From the NCBI RefSeq assembly GCF_023544865.1, contig NZ_JAMJFX010000007.1, forward strand, positions 80,502-144,501: a stretch of 64,000 bases of DNA, read 5' to 3'. Below the pieces are notes generated by a model. It ran no database searches. It was not told the DNA's origin and saw only the letters and a list, made by a program, of their open reading frames with translations. This document shows, piece by piece, positions 17,727 through 27,003 of the stretch (positions within the stretch are counted from its first letter, which is position 1; every line of letters begins with the position of its first letter). The stretch comes from Phaeovulum molybdatiresistens (lineage in GTDB: Bacteria; Pseudomonadota; Alphaproteobacteria; Rhodobacterales; Rhodobacteraceae). The position numbers were made by a program, and so were the translations under genes.

Positions 17727-19190
17727 ATGACCGCCCCCGTCGCGATCCGCTTCAGCCAGACCGACCCCGCCGCCTTCGCCACCCGCGAGGGGCGCATCGC
17801 GTTGCTGCATCCGGGGGGGGCGCTGTCGGCCACGGCGCGCCGGCTGGACCGGCTGATGCGCGGGGCGCTGGCGCGGGCGGCGGCGTCAGATGCCTTTGCC
17901 AAGCTCAAGCCCGGCGAATCGCTGGATCTGTCCTGGCCCGCGGGACTTGCGGCCGAAGCGGTGCAGCTGATCGCCCTGCCGCGCCGCGCCACCCCGGCCG
18001 AGGCGCGCAAGGCCGGTGCCGCCGTGGGCCGCGCGCTGGGGCCCAAGGGCGCGCTGGTGATCGCCGAGGCCCATCCCCGCGCCGCCGACGTGGCCTTTGG
18101 CCTGGCGCTGCGCGCCTACAGCTTCGATTATCACACCAAACCGAAAGAGGCGCCGGGCCCGGTCGAGGTGATGGCCGCCAAGCCCGAACCGCTGGCCGCG
18201 CGCGCCGCCCCCCATGCCGCCCTGGCCGAGGGCGTGTTCTTCACCCGCGATCTGGTCAATGAACCGGCCAATATCCTGACCACCACCGATTTCGCCGCGC
18301 GTCTGGCGGCGATGCACGAACTGGGCCTTGAGGTCGAGATCCTGGATGAGGCGGAACTCGACATGCTGGGCATGCGCGCGCTTTTGGGTGTGGGGCAGGG
18401 CTCGGACAGCCCGTCCAAGGTTGTGGTGATGCAGTGGAAGGGCGGCAAACCCGATCAGGCGCCGCTGGCGCTGGTGGGCAAGGGCGTGGTCTTTGACACC
18501 GGGGGCATTTCCATCAAACCCGCCGCCGGCATGGAAGAGATGACGATGGACATGGGCGGTGCGGGCGTGGTCGCGGGCGTCATGCGCACATTGGCGCTGC
18601 GCAAGGCGCGCGCCAATGTGGTGGGGCTTGTGGGGCTTGTGGAAAACATGCCCGACGGGCGCGCGCAACGCCCCGGCGACATCGTGAAATCGATGAAGGG
18701 CGACACGATCGAGGTGATCAACACCGATGCCGAGGGGCGGCTCGTGCTGGCCGATGTGCTGTGGTATGCGCAAGACCGCTTCAAGCCCGCCGCGGTGATC
18801 GATCTGGCGACGCTGACCGGGGCGATCATCATCGCGCTTGGGCATGAAAACGCCGGGGTGTTCAGCAATGACGACGCGCTGGCGCAGGATCTGCTGAAGG
18901 CCGCCGCCGCCGAGGGCGAGGGCGCCTGGCGGATGCCGCTGGCGCCGGCCTATGATGCGCTGATCAAATCGCGCCTGGCCGATATGAAGAACACCGGCGG
19001 ACGGCCCGCGGGCTCGATCACCGCGGCCGAATTCCTGCACCGCTTCATCCAGGACGGCACGCCTTGGGCGCATATCGACATCGCGGGCGTCGCCCTGCCG
19101 CCCACGGAAACCACGCTGGCGCCGAAAGGGGCGACGGGCTGGGGGGTGATGACGCTGGACCGGCTGATCCGCGACCGCTTCGAGGGCTGA
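17727..19190 (+). CDS. pepA: Leucyl aminopeptidase, M17 family
   Basis: This 487-residue cytoplasmic metallopeptidase removes N-terminal residues from peptides. The two-zinc catalytic C-terminal domain shows VGKGVVFDTGGISIKP, MDMGGAGVVAGVM and the family signature NTDAEGRLVLAD. The N-terminal domain (about 1-160) is more variable, as usual. holC follows after three bases, as in E. coli, so they are co-transcribed. Confidence 0.96.
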   Translation: MTAPVAIRFSQTDPAAFATREGRIALLHPGGALSATARRLDRLMRGALARAAASDAFAKLKPGESLDLSWPAGLAAEAVQLIALPRRATPAEARKAGAAVGRALGPKGALVIAEAHPRAADVAFGLALRAYSFDYHTKPKEAPGPVEVMAAKPEPLAARAAPHAALAEGVFFTRDLVNEPANILTTTDFAARLAAMHELGLEVEILDEAELDMLGMRALLGVGQGSDSPSKVVVMQWKGGKPDQAPLALVGKGVVFDTGGISIKPAAGMEEMTMDMGGAGVVAGVMRTLALRKARANVVGLVGLVENMPDGRAQRPGDIVKSMKGDTIEVINTDAEGRLVLADVLWYAQDRFKPAAVIDLATLTGAIIIALGHENAGVFSNDDALAQDLLKAAAAEGEGAWRMPLAPAYDALIKSRLADMKNTGGRPAGSITAAEFLHRFIQDGTPWAHIDIAGVALPPTETTLAPKGATGWGVMTLDRLIRDRFEG

Positions 19191-19193
19191 TCC

Positions 19194-19658
19194 ATGGGCG
19201 CCGCGCTCTTCTATCACGTCACCCGCAGCCCGGTGGAAGAGGTGGTGGTGACGCTCTTGACGCGGGCGCTGGCGCAGGGCTGGCGGGTAGACCTGCGCGG
19301 CGCCGACCCGGCCCGCATGGCCGCGCTGGATGACCGGCTGTGGCAGGGCCCGCCCGAGGGCTTTTTGCCCCATGGCCGCGCGGGCGGCCCGCATGACGCC
19401 CGCCAGCCCGTGCTGCTGACCACCGGCGCTGCGGGGCGCGCGGCTAATGACCCGCAGGCCGTCATGGCGATCGACGGCGCGACGGTCACGCCCGAGGATC
19501 TGGCCGCACATGAACGCGTCTGGATCCTGTTTGATGGCAACGACCCCGCCGCGGTTGATGCCGCGCGCGGCCAGTGGCGCGCGCTGACCGGCGCCGGCGC
19601 CAAGGCCCAATACTGGAGCGAGGAGCAGGGCCGCTGGGAAAAGAAAACGGAAACCTGA
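19194..19658 (+). CDS. holC: DNA polymerase III chi subunit
   Basis: The 154-residue protein begins MGAALFYHVTRSPVEEVVVT and has WRVDLRGADPARMAALDDRL, LPHGRAGGPHDARQPVLLT and ERVWILFDGND, the pattern of HolC. Chi links the clamp loader to single-strand binding protein in the replisome. The pepA-holC order supports the call. Confidence 0.93.
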   Translation: MGAALFYHVTRSPVEEVVVTLLTRALAQGWRVDLRGADPARMAALDDRLWQGPPEGFLPHGRAGGPHDARQPVLLTTGAAGRAANDPQAVMAIDGATVTPEDLAAHERVWILFDGNDPAAVDAARGQWRALTGAGAKAQYWSEEQGRWEKKTET

Positions 19659-19714
19659 CGGCGCGCCATCTGCGCGACCGGTCCCCCGCGGCACCCGGCG
19701 GATGCCTCCGGCGG

Positions 19715-19768
19715 GAGTATTTGGGCCAAGAAGAAATGCGATGCGGCTTCTTCTTGGCAAAAATACTC
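19715..19768. repeat. Long inverted repeat with 21-base arms between holC and the binding-protein gene
   Basis: The arms lie at 19715-19735 (starting GAGTATTTGGG) and 19748-19768 (ending AAAAATACTC) and pair at 19 of 21 positions across a 12-base loop. This differs in sequence from the CGAAATA-type elements and may be a second dispersed family. It can act as a transcription barrier after holC. The rest of 19659-19934 holds nothing else I can support. Confidence 0.75.
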
Positions 19769-19934
19769 AAATCGACCGCGGTCCCGGGCGGGCGGCGCGG
19801 CGTGGGTTCGGGCGCCGGGGCCGATTGACTTTGGCGAAAGCCCTCCCGTAGCCTGTCGCCATGCGGGTCCATTCCGGATCGGCGCAAAATGCGGGGATAC
19901 TGAACCCCGCGCCAACACAACACGGGAGATCACA

Positions 19935-21011
19935 GTGAAGCGAGTCATCCTTTTGTCCAGCGCGCTTGTGGGCCTTGGCCTGCCGGCCATGGCGAATGAA
20001 GTGGCGGTTCTTGGCTGGGGCGGCGCCTATACCGTCAGCCAGGTCGAGGCCTATCACAAGCCCTTCGCCGAAAAGACCGGCGTCAAGGTGATTTCGGTCG
20101 ATACCGACAACCCGGCCACGCCGATCAAGGCGCAGGTCGAATCGGGCAATGTCACGACCGATGTGGCCAGCGTGGAATATGCCGATGCGGTGCGCCTGTG
20201 CGATGAGGGCCTGCTGGAGGTGATCGACCCCGCGATCCTGGAACCCGGCGTCGACGGCACGGCCGCGACCGAGGATTTCCTGGACGGGGCGTTGGCCGAA
20301 TGTTTCGTGGCCACCGACGTCTTCTCGACCGTTCTGGCCTATGACGCGAGCAAGTTCCCCGAGGGCGCGGGCCCCGCGACGATCGCGGATCTGTTCGACA
20401 CCCAGAAGTTCCCCGGCAAGCGCGGCATGCGCAAGAGCGCCAAGGTCAATCTGGAAATGGCGCTGATGGCCGATGGTGTTCCCGCCGCCGAGGTCTATGA
20501 CCTGCTGCGCACGCCCGAGGGTGTGGACCGCGCCTTTGCCAAGCTGGACACGATCAAGGGCGACATCATCTGGTGGGAAGCCGGTGCCCAGCCGCCGCAG
20601 CTGCTGGCCGATGGCGAGGTTGCGTTGACGGTGGCCTATAACGGGCGCATCTTCAACGCGGCGGTCACCGAGGGCAAGCCCTTTGAGATCGTCTGGGACG
20701 GCCAGGTCTATGAGATGGAAGGCTGGGTCATTCCGAAGGGCGCGCCGAACATGCAGAACGCGCTGGATTTCGTCGCCTTCTCGACCGGGTCGGCGCCGCT
20801 GGCCAAGGCGGCCGAATTCATCAGCTATGGTCCGCCGCGCAAATCCTCGGCCCCGCTTGTTGGCAATTTCCAGGGCACTGACATGCCGATGGCGCCGAAC
20901 CTGCCCACCAGCCCGGAAAACCTGGGCAATGCGCTGGCCTCGGATTACGAATTCTGGGTGGATCACGACACCCAGCTGAATGAGCGGTTCAACGCCTGGA
21001 TTGCCGGCTGA
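19935..21011 (+). CDS. Polyamine-type ABC substrate-binding protein (PotD/PotF-like), orphan
   Basis: This 358-residue periplasmic protein has a Sec signal (MKRVILLSSALVGLGLPAMA). A type II binding-protein body follows, with EVAVLGWGGAYTVSQVEAY, KTGVKVISVDTDNP, DVASVEYADAVRLCDEG and IIWWEAGAQPPQLLADGEVA, as in spermidine/putrescine and related family 1 binding proteins. No permease or ATPase gene is adjacent. It is followed at once by a strong terminator and stands as a single gene, so its membrane partners must be encoded elsewhere. The ligand is not determined. Confidence 0.87.
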   Translation: MKRVILLSSALVGLGLPAMANEVAVLGWGGAYTVSQVEAYHKPFAEKTGVKVISVDTDNPATPIKAQVESGNVTTDVASVEYADAVRLCDEGLLEVIDPAILEPGVDGTAATEDFLDGALAECFVATDVFSTVLAYDASKFPEGAGPATIADLFDTQKFPGKRGMRKSAKVNLEMALMADGVPAAEVYDLLRTPEGVDRAFAKLDTIKGDIIWWEAGAQPPQLLADGEVALTVAYNGRIFNAAVTEGKPFEIVWDGQVYEMEGWVIPKGAPNMQNALDFVAFSTGSAPLAKAAEFISYGPPRKSSAPLVGNFQGTDMPMAPNLPTSPENLGNALASDYEFWVDHDTQLNERFNAWIAG

Positions 21012-21036
21012 TCGCAGCCCAGGGTCTGAAACGTCA

Positions 21037-21066
21037 GGACCGCGCCTTTCGGGGCGCGGTCCTTTT
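21037..21066 (+). terminator. Rho-independent terminator after the orphan binding protein
   Basis: GGACCGCGCC (21037-21046) pairs with GGCGCGGTCC (21053-21062). The sequence TTTTCTTT follows. Confidence 0.88.
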
Positions 21067-21093
21067 CTTTCCGGGGTGGGGGGATCGGCGCGC

Positions 21094-23340
21094 TCAGTCG
21101 CTGCCGCGCACTGCGATCATCGCATCGGGGCGCGGGCGAAAGACCCGCTGCACCGCCACGGTGGCCACGGCCAGCCCAATGCCCGCCAGATCGGTGAAAA
21201 GCCCGCCCTCGATCATCAGCAATGCCGCGATCAGCAGGCCCGCGCGGATGAACCAGGCCGCGCGCGCGCCCAGAAGCCAGCCCTGCACCGCGCTGGACAG
21301 GAAGAACACCCCCACCGTCGCGGTCGCCACCGCGCGCAGGATCACCGGCCAGTCGCCCTGCATCAGCAGCGCGCCGTTGTAGAAGAACATGAACGGCACG
21401 ATGAAGGCCGACAGCCCGATCTTGAATGACGTGACCGACGTCCGCATCGGGTTGGCGCCCGAAATCCCGGCCGCGGCATAACTGGCCAGCGCCACGGGCG
21501 GGGTGATGGCCGACACGACCGCAAAGTAGAAGACAAAGAAATGCGCTGTCAGCATCGGCACACCGAGGTTCACCAGCCCCGGTGCCACGACCGAGGCCGC
21601 CACCGCATAGGCCGCCGTGGTGGGCATGCCCATCCCCAGCAGCACCGCGATGCACATCGCAAAGAACATCGCCAGCAGCTGCGAGGTGGCCGCGATGCCC
21701 AAGAGCAGGTTCGAAAACCGCGCGCCGACCCCGGTCAGCGAAATCACGCCCACGATGATGCCCGCACAGGCGCAGACCACGATGATCTGGATCGACATCA
21801 CGCCCGCGATTTCAAAGGCGCGGGCAATGGCGCCCGGGCCCATCCGCCAGGGCGTCAGCCAGCTGACGACGGCGGCCGCCACGGTGGCCAGCGTGCCCGC
21901 GCGGATCACCGAATAGCCCATGAACAGCGCCGCGATCAGGATCACGATCGGCAGGAACAGGAAGGCGCGGCGGGCCAGTTTGCGGAACTTGGGCAGCTCA
22001 TCTTCGCGCATCCCGCGCATGCCCATTTTCGCGGCTTCCAGATCGACCATGAAATAGACCGATACGAAATACAAAAGCGCCGGGATGATCGCGGCCACCG
22101 CAATGTCGGTATAGGGGATGCCGGTCACCTCGGCCATGATGAAGGCGCCCGCGCCCATGATCGGCGGCATGATCTGCCCGCCGGTCGAGGCGGCGGCCTC
22201 GACCGCGCCGGCGGTGTCCTTGCGATAGCCCAGCCGCTTCATCAGCGGAATGGTCAGCGACCCCGTCGCCACCACATTGCCCGCGCTGGTGCCGTTGATC
22301 ATGCCCATCAGCGCGCTGGCAAAGATCGCAACCTTCGCCGGGCCACCGCGCGCGCGCCCGGCTGCGGCGAAGGCGAAGTTGACAAAGTAATCGCCCACCT
22401 TCGACGCCTGCAGGAAGGCGGCGAAGATGATGAACAGGATGATATAGGTCGAGGACACCGCGGTCGTCGCCCCCAGGATGCCGACATCGGTGTAGACCTG
22501 GCTGAAGAACCGCTGCCAGGCGATGGCGGGCGAATTCAGGAAGCCCGGCAGATATTGGCCGGTAAAGACATAGACCAGGAAGATGCCCGAGATCACCACC
22601 AGCGCCAGCCCCGCCACGCGGCGCGTCAGTTCCATGATCAGCAGCGTTCCGGCCACCGCGGCGATGGAAATGCCGATCGGCGCAAAGGGGGTGCCGGTCG
22701 AATTGCGCATCAAGGTGCCGTAGATCGTGATCAGATAGGCCGCGACAGCCAGGCCACAAATGCTCAGCACCACATCGGGGATCGCCAGCACCGCCCGACC
22801 GCGGCTATGGAACCAGCCCAGAACGATGCCGCCCACCGTGGCCAGCATCAGCGGAGCGCCATAGACCCAGGTTTCATTGAAGCGGATGCGTTCGTCGATG
22901 CCGTTCCACATCAGCCCGCCCGCGATTTCGCGCTGAAACGACAGCGCGGCACCCAGCGACCACAGCGCCGGGATCAGCAGCGCATAGCCGATCCAGGTGG
23001 TGATCTTCGCCCGCCCGTCATCGCGTGGCGCAAAGCGGGTGGCCGAAAACAGCGTGAAGCCCAGCAAAAGCGCCCCGGCGATGTGGACGATGCGGAAATT
23101 CCACGTCTCCATCGGCAGGCGCGGCAGGAAGGGCAGGTTCACCGCCCCCCCCGTCATGCGCGAAATCGACAGCCCGTTCAGCGCGGCCAGATGGAAGAAC
23201 GCATAAAGCCCCGCAATGACCGACACGGCCAGCAGCATCCGCCCCTCAAACAGGCGGCGGTTGCTTTCGACGGGTTCTTCGTCGACGCCCTGGGCGATGA
23301 TCAGCTCATCATCCTGGCTTTGGGTTGGCGTGGCGTTCAT
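21094..23340 (-). CDS. TRAP transporter fused permease (DctQ-DctM), TAXI class
   Basis: This 748-residue, highly hydrophobic protein fuses the small and large TRAP permease subunits, the form that pairs with TAXI-type binding proteins. Recognisable parts include the large-subunit stretches GMINGTSAGNVVATGSLTIP, AAASTGGQIMPPIMGAGAFI and GMGMPTTAAYAVAASVVAPG. I start at the ATG at 23340 (MNATPTQSQ) behind GGGGGACAG. It lies directly downstream of its binding protein. Uptake is sodium- or proton-driven and the substrate (often a dicarboxylate or amino acid) is not predictable from sequence. Confidence 0.93.
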   Translation of the reverse strand: MNATPTQSQDDELIIAQGVDEEPVESNRRLFEGRMLLAVSVIAGLYAFFHLAALNGLSISRMTGGAVNLPFLPRLPMETWNFRIVHIAGALLLGFTLFSATRFAPRDDGRAKITTWIGYALLIPALWSLGAALSFQREIAGGLMWNGIDERIRFNETWVYGAPLMLATVGGIVLGWFHSRGRAVLAIPDVVLSICGLAVAAYLITIYGTLMRNSTGTPFAPIGISIAAVAGTLLIMELTRRVAGLALVVISGIFLVYVFTGQYLPGFLNSPAIAWQRFFSQVYTDVGILGATTAVSSTYIILFIIFAAFLQASKVGDYFVNFAFAAAGRARGGPAKVAIFASALMGMINGTSAGNVVATGSLTIPLMKRLGYRKDTAGAVEAAASTGGQIMPPIMGAGAFIMAEVTGIPYTDIAVAAIIPALLYFVSVYFMVDLEAAKMGMRGMREDELPKFRKLARRAFLFLPIVILIAALFMGYSVIRAGTLATVAAAVVSWLTPWRMGPGAIARAFEIAGVMSIQIIVVCACAGIIVGVISLTGVGARFSNLLLGIAATSQLLAMFFAMCIAVLLGMGMPTTAAYAVAASVVAPGLVNLGVPMLTAHFFVFYFAVVSAITPPVALASYAAAGISGANPMRTSVTSFKIGLSAFIVPFMFFYNGALLMQGDWPVILRAVATATVGVFFLSSAVQGWLLGARAAWFIRAGLLIAALLMIEGGLFTDLAGIGLAVATVAVQRVFRPRPDAMIAVRGSD

Positions 23341-23406
23341 GGATCTGTCCCCCGTCCTGTGACCGCGTTGTTCCGATGGTGCCGTGTTTGGCGCAAAAAG
23401 TCGAAC

Positions 23407-23436
23407 GGGGCCGACATCCCGCAAAGGACCGGCCCC
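23407..23436 (-). terminator. Intercistronic hairpin between TAXI binding protein and permease
   Basis: Arms GGGGCCG (23407-23413) and CGGCCCC (23430-23436) lie just after the binding-protein stop. On the minus strand they are followed by GTTCGACTTTTT. It probably lets most transcripts end after the abundant binding protein and a minority continue into the permease. Confidence 0.55.
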
Positions 23437-23455
23437 GCCCAAGGTCTGTGCGGGA

Positions 23456-24442
23456 TCAGCCGCCGTAGATCATGTCGGCCGGGATCGAGGCGCCGTTTTC
23501 ATTGAACCAGCGCGCCGCACCGGGGTGCCATTTCAGCACGTTGTTCTTGTCCCAGTGCTCGGGCAGCGATTCCGAGGCGGACGAGTGGATGTTGACCATG
23601 CGGGCATTGTCTTCCATCGCGATGCGCGTCGCCTCATAGACGAAGGTTTCGGGCAGGTCGCAATTGGCGATGGCAAAGTTCCACATCGCGACCGAGGCCA
23701 GCGGCGCTTCCAGCGTCTTGTAGACGCCCGCGTCGATGTCATAGCGCGACACCGGGAAATCGGCGGTGACCTTGGCCAGTTCATCCTCGTTGAAGCCGAT
23801 GATGTTGATGTTGGTCTGCACCTCAAGCTGGCTGACGGTCGGGATCGGCACGCCCGCGGCAAAGCCGATCACATCCAGCAGACCGTCCTGCATCTGGCCG
23901 CCCAGATCGTCCCAGCCGCCGTTGCGCCGTTCATATTCGACGCCCAGATCGGTCAGCATGCGCGGGAAATAGGTGTCCGCGCTGGACCCGGCCGGGCCAA
24001 AGCCGATGCGCGCGCCCTTGGGAATATCGGCGATCGAGCCGATGTTCGAGGATGCCAGCGCCGCCAGGTGGAAGGGCGTCTGATACATCGGGAAGATGGC
24101 GCAGGCCTTGTCCATCGCCAGCCCCGGCGCGATCGGGTTCAGGCCGGCCAGCGATTCCGCCGCCGGGCCCAGCGTGGTCAGGCCAAAGGCCAGATCGCCG
24201 GTATGCACCAGCGCCATGTTCTGCATCGGCCCGCCGGTCACCTCGCCCGCGCCGGTGATGCCCAGTTCCTCGGCGACAAGGTTCGCCCAGCCCGAGCCAT
24301 AGACGAAGAAGGTGCCGCCCTGCGATGCGGTGCCCACGGTAAAGCTGCTGGGCCAGCCGGTGCGATCGACGTCTTGCGCAACGGCGCTGCCGGCGATGAT
24401 GGCGATGGCCGCAACGGACCCCGCGAAAGCGTGGAATTTCAT
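23456..24442 (-). CDS. TAXI family TRAP transporter solute-binding protein
   Basis: The 328-residue periplasmic protein has a signal peptide (MKFHAFAGSVAAIAIIAGSA, cleavage after AVA). TAXI-family features follow: SSFTVGTASQGGTFFVYGSG near the N-terminus, MQNMALVHTGDLAFGLTT, and ARIGFGPAGSSADTYFPRML. A GAGGAGG ribosome binding site precedes the ATG. It delivers an anionic solute to the fused permease downstream. Confidence 0.94.
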   Translation of the reverse strand: MKFHAFAGSVAAIAIIAGSAVAQDVDRTGWPSSFTVGTASQGGTFFVYGSGWANLVAEELGITGAGEVTGGPMQNMALVHTGDLAFGLTTLGPAAESLAGLNPIAPGLAMDKACAIFPMYQTPFHLAALASSNIGSIADIPKGARIGFGPAGSSADTYFPRMLTDLGVEYERRNGGWDDLGGQMQDGLLDVIGFAAGVPIPTVSQLEVQTNINIIGFNEDELAKVTADFPVSRYDIDAGVYKTLEAPLASVAMWNFAIANCDLPETFVYEATRIAMEDNARMVNIHSSASESLPEHWDKNNVLKWHPGAARWFNENGASIPADMIYGG

Positions 24443-24794
24443 GTGTTCCTCCTCAGCAAGTTTGGCTCAGCGTCTGTGGCTGAACCTGTTAGGTTCTTGT
24501 CACGGGTCATGTCACTGGTGACGCAACGGGCCGGTGGCAGCCTGTTGTCAGTCTTAGGCCCTGATCTGGTAAGGTCAACTGTCCAGATCGCCGGATTTTG
24601 CCGCAAGGGCCGGTTTTCGTTACGGCAAGCGGCGGTCCGGGCGCGGCGTCCGGGGCGCATCTGTGCACAGATCCCCTGCGCCGATTGGGGAACCGCAACG
24701 CCGCCCGCCGTGTTAGCCTTGTTGGCGGTGCCTGCGGCGCGATGCCGCGCCGCGCGGCCCGTTGGCGAACCATAACCCAGGGAAGGACCGCTGC
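24443..24794. other. Divergent intergenic region upstream of the TRAP genes and wrbA
   Basis: These 352 bases separate the leftward TAXI-TRAP unit from rightward wrbA and must hold both promoters. The only structured site I can support is the dyad at 24563-24589. I see no gene or RNA element. Confidence 0.6.
24563..24589. promoter_or_regulatory. Candidate operator dyad upstream of the TRAP unit
   Basis: GATCTGG (24563-24569) and CCAGATC (24583-24589) form a perfect seven-base inverted repeat across 13 bases. It lies 121 bases upstream of the TAXI binding-protein start. No regulator gene is adjacent, so the protein that would bind it is unknown. Confidence 0.35.
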
Positions 24795-25388
24795 ATGAGC
24801 AAAGTCAAACTCGCCGTCATCTTCTATTCCACCTATGGCACCAACCATCAGGTCGCCGAAGCCGCCGCCGAGGCGGGCCGTGCCGCCGGCGCCGATGTGC
24901 GGCTGCTGCGCGTGGCCGAAACCGCACCCCAAGCGGTGGTCGATGGCCAGGACGCCTGGCGCGCCCAGGCCGACCGGATGGCCGATATCCCCGAGGCATC
25001 CGCCGCGGACATGGAATGGGCGGATGCCTATTTCTTCGCCTGTCCCACCCGCTTTGGCGGCGCGGCCAGCCAGATGCGCGCCTTCATCGACACGCTGGGC
25101 GGCGTCTGGTCCAAGGGCGCGATGGCGGGCAAGCCGGTGACCGCGACCACCAGCGCGGGCAATGCCCATGGCGGGCAAGAGGCCACGATCCTGAGCCTTT
25201 ACACCAGCTTCATGCATTGGGGTTCGGTCATCGTGCCGCCGGGCTATACCGACCAGTCGATCTATGCGGCGGGCGGCAACCCCTATGGCTATTCCACCAA
25301 GGCCGGCGAATTCGACGATGCGGGCCGCGCCGCGGTGGCCCATCAGGCGCGCCGCCTGCTGGATGTGGCCGCGCGGCTGGCGGGCTGA
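24795..25388 (+). CDS. wrbA: NAD(P)H:quinone oxidoreductase, WrbA type
   Basis: This 197-residue flavodoxin-like protein performs two-electron reduction of quinones with FMN. The FMN loop [36 protein letters not shown] and [17 protein letters not shown] are visible, with [15 protein letters not shown] typical of WrbA. The ATG at 24795 (MSKVKLAVI) follows GGAAGG. It stands alone ahead of a hairpin. Confidence 0.94.
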   Translation: MSKVKLAVIFYSTYGTNHQVAEAAAEAGRAAGADVRLLRVAETAPQAVVDGQDAWRAQADRMADIPEASAADMEWADAYFFACPTRFGGAASQMRAFIDTLGGVWSKGAMAGKPVTATTSAGNAHGGQEATILSLYTSFMHWGSVIVPPGYTDQSIYAAGGNPYGYSTKAGEFDDAGRAAVAHQARRLLDVAARLAG

Positions 25389-25430
25389 TCGCGCGCGCAA
25401 CCGCCATTGATGCGCCCCCCAATGCCCCCA

Positions 25431-25464
25431 AAGCGCGCGGCCCCTAGGCGTGGGCCGCGCGCTT
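25431..25464 (+). terminator. Terminator-like hairpin after wrbA
   Basis: A 13-base perfect stem (AAGCGCGCGGCCC at 25431-25443, GGGCCGCGCGCTT at 25452-25464) lies between wrbA and aroQ. There is no clear U tract, so it may act as a pause or stability element. Confidence 0.55.
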
Positions 25465-25504
25465 CGCTATGCAGAACACCGATGCCAAGCGTGAGGAGGG
25501 GGCG

Positions 25505-25966
25505 ATGACCCAGGCCGACATGAAGACGATCTACATCCTGAACGGGCCGAACCTGAACCTTCTGGGTCAGCGCGAACCCGAGATCTATGGCCATGACACG
25601 CTGGCCGATGTCGAACGGCGCTGCGCGGATCTGGCGGCGCGCAAGGGCTTTGCGCTGCAGCTGTTCCAGTCGAACCATGAAGGCGTGATCATCGACACGA
25701 TCCATCAGGCGCGCCATTCCGCCTGCGGCATCGTGATCAACCCCGGCGCCTTCACCCATACCTCGGTGGCGATCCTGGATGCGCTGAACGCCTTTGCCGG
25801 GCCGGTGATCGAGGTCCATATCTCGAACGTCCACAAGCGCGAGGCGTTCCGCCACCAGTCCTACGTCAGCCTGCGCGCCGACGGGGTGATGGCGGGCCTT
25901 GGCGTCGAGGGGTATGAGCTGGCCGTGCGCCGGATCTGTTCGCTTTGCAGCGGGGGTGGCGCATGA
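25505..25966 (+). CDS. aroQ: 3-dehydroquinate dehydratase, type II
   Basis: The 153-residue product catalyses the third step of the shikimate pathway. [20 protein letters not shown], the [14 protein letters not shown] segment, [13 protein letters not shown] and [16 protein letters not shown] are classic AroQ motifs. I use the ATG at 25505 (MTQADMKTI) behind GGAGGGGG, although MKTIYIL at 25520 is possible. The stop overlaps the next gene by ATGA. Confidence 0.95.
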   Translation: MTQADMKTIYILNGPNLNLLGQREPEIYGHDTLADVERRCADLAARKGFALQLFQSNHEGVIIDTIHQARHSACGIVINPGAFTHTSVAILDALNAFAGPVIEVHISNVHKREAFRHQSYVSLRADGVMAGLGVEGYELAVRRICSLCSGGGA

Positions 25967-26739
25967 CCATGCCGCACAACAGTTTCAAGGCCGCGCTGGC
26001 CGCGGGGCGGCGCCAGATCGGCATCTGGTGCACGATCGGCGACCCGGGCCATGCCGAGGCGCTGGCCACCTGCGGCTTTGACTGGATGCTGATCGACACC
26101 GAACATACGGTGATCGGCCCGGCCGTGGTGCAGACCATGCTGCAGGCGGCGGCCCCCTGGCCGGTGGCATGCGTGGTCCGCCCCGGATCGCTGGATGTGG
26201 TGGAAATCAAGCGGCTGCTGGATGCGGGCGCGCAAAGCCTGCTGATCCCGATGATCAATTCCGCCGACGAGGCCCGCGCCGCCGTCGCCGCCACCCGCTA
26301 TGCGCCCCAGGGCATCCGCGGCATGGCCGGGCTGTCGCGCGCCACGCGCTATGGCACCGTGACCGATTACGCCACCCGCGCGGCGCAGGAAATCTGTCTG
26401 CTGGTGCAGGTCGAAACCGTCGCCGCGCTGGACCAGATCGAGCCGATCTGCGCGGTTGATGGCGTGGACGGGGTCTTTGTCGGCCCCGCCGATCTGGCGG
26501 CCTCAATGGGCTATCCGGGTCAGTCGCGCCACCCCGCGGTCACCGCCGCCGTGCTGGACGCGATTGCGCGCATCCGCGCCGCCGGCAAGCCCGCGGGCAT
26601 CCTGTCGCAAGACCCCGGCGTGCTGGAGGCCGCTTATGACGCGGGCGCGGGATTTGTCGCCGTGGGCATCGATCAGGCGATCATGCTGAAAGGCGCGCGG
26701 GCATTGGCGCAGGATTGGACCGCGCGCGACCCGGGCTGA
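25963..26739 (+). CDS. HpcH/HpaI family class II aldolase
   Basis: The 258-residue protein belongs to the pyruvate-dependent class II aldolases. It carries [68 protein letters not shown] (metal-ligand glutamate) and [14 protein letters not shown] (metal-ligand aspartate). Such enzymes cleave or form 4-hydroxy-2-oxo acids in aromatic or sugar-acid catabolism. The natural substrate is not evident. The gene overlaps aroQ by ATGA, so a link to shikimate-derived aromatic compounds is possible but unproven. Confidence 0.9.
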   Translation: MTMPHNSFKAALAAGRRQIGIWCTIGDPGHAEALATCGFDWMLIDTEHTVIGPAVVQTMLQAAAPWPVACVVRPGSLDVVEIKRLLDAGAQSLLIPMINSADEARAAVAATRYAPQGIRGMAGLSRATRYGTVTDYATRAAQEICLLVQVETVAALDQIEPICAVDGVDGVFVGPADLAASMGYPGQSRHPAVTAAVLDAIARIRAAGKPAGILSQDPGVLEAAYDAGAGFVAVGIDQAIMLKGARALAQDWTARDPG

Positions 26740-26911
26740 CGGCCCGGTCCAGGCAATCCGGGCTGGGCCCCGATCCGGCGGCGGCGCAAGAAAAGGCCAG
26801 CTGTTTCGCCGCCGCGTGGGTGTTTGGGTGAATGTCCGCTTGATGTCGACTGATTTGGAATTCTGTTTCAAAGGGCGCGCTTTTCGGGAATATTGACCCA
26901 GAGAAAACGGG

Positions 26912-26925
26912 ATTCCTCGCGGAAT
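26912..26925. promoter_or_regulatory. Small dyad upstream of the rhodanese operon
   Basis: ATTCC-TCGC-GGAAT is a perfect five-base dyad 78 bases before the rhodanese start. It has the ATTC...GAAT form used by persulfide-sensing ArsR-type repressors (SqrR/BigR), but with a shorter spacer than I recall for SqrR. The surrounding 26740-27003 is promoter space without a gene. Confidence 0.3.
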
Positions 26926-27003
26926 ACCGGAACAATTTCCCTTGCCTTCCGTGCCGATTTGCCCATTTCAGGGCCAAACGGCAAGCATGGAAAGGGTTTG
27001 CAG

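Noticed and set aside
21541..23505. 654-residue plus-strand frame opposite the TRAP permease
   Set aside because: It is repetitive R/H/G/D-rich sequence with no motif, while the minus strand encodes a clear membrane transporter.
26893..27003. N-terminal extension of the rhodanese from 26893
   Set aside because: The extra residues have no signal or domain character and span the promoter dyad. ATG 27004 begins a clear signal peptide.
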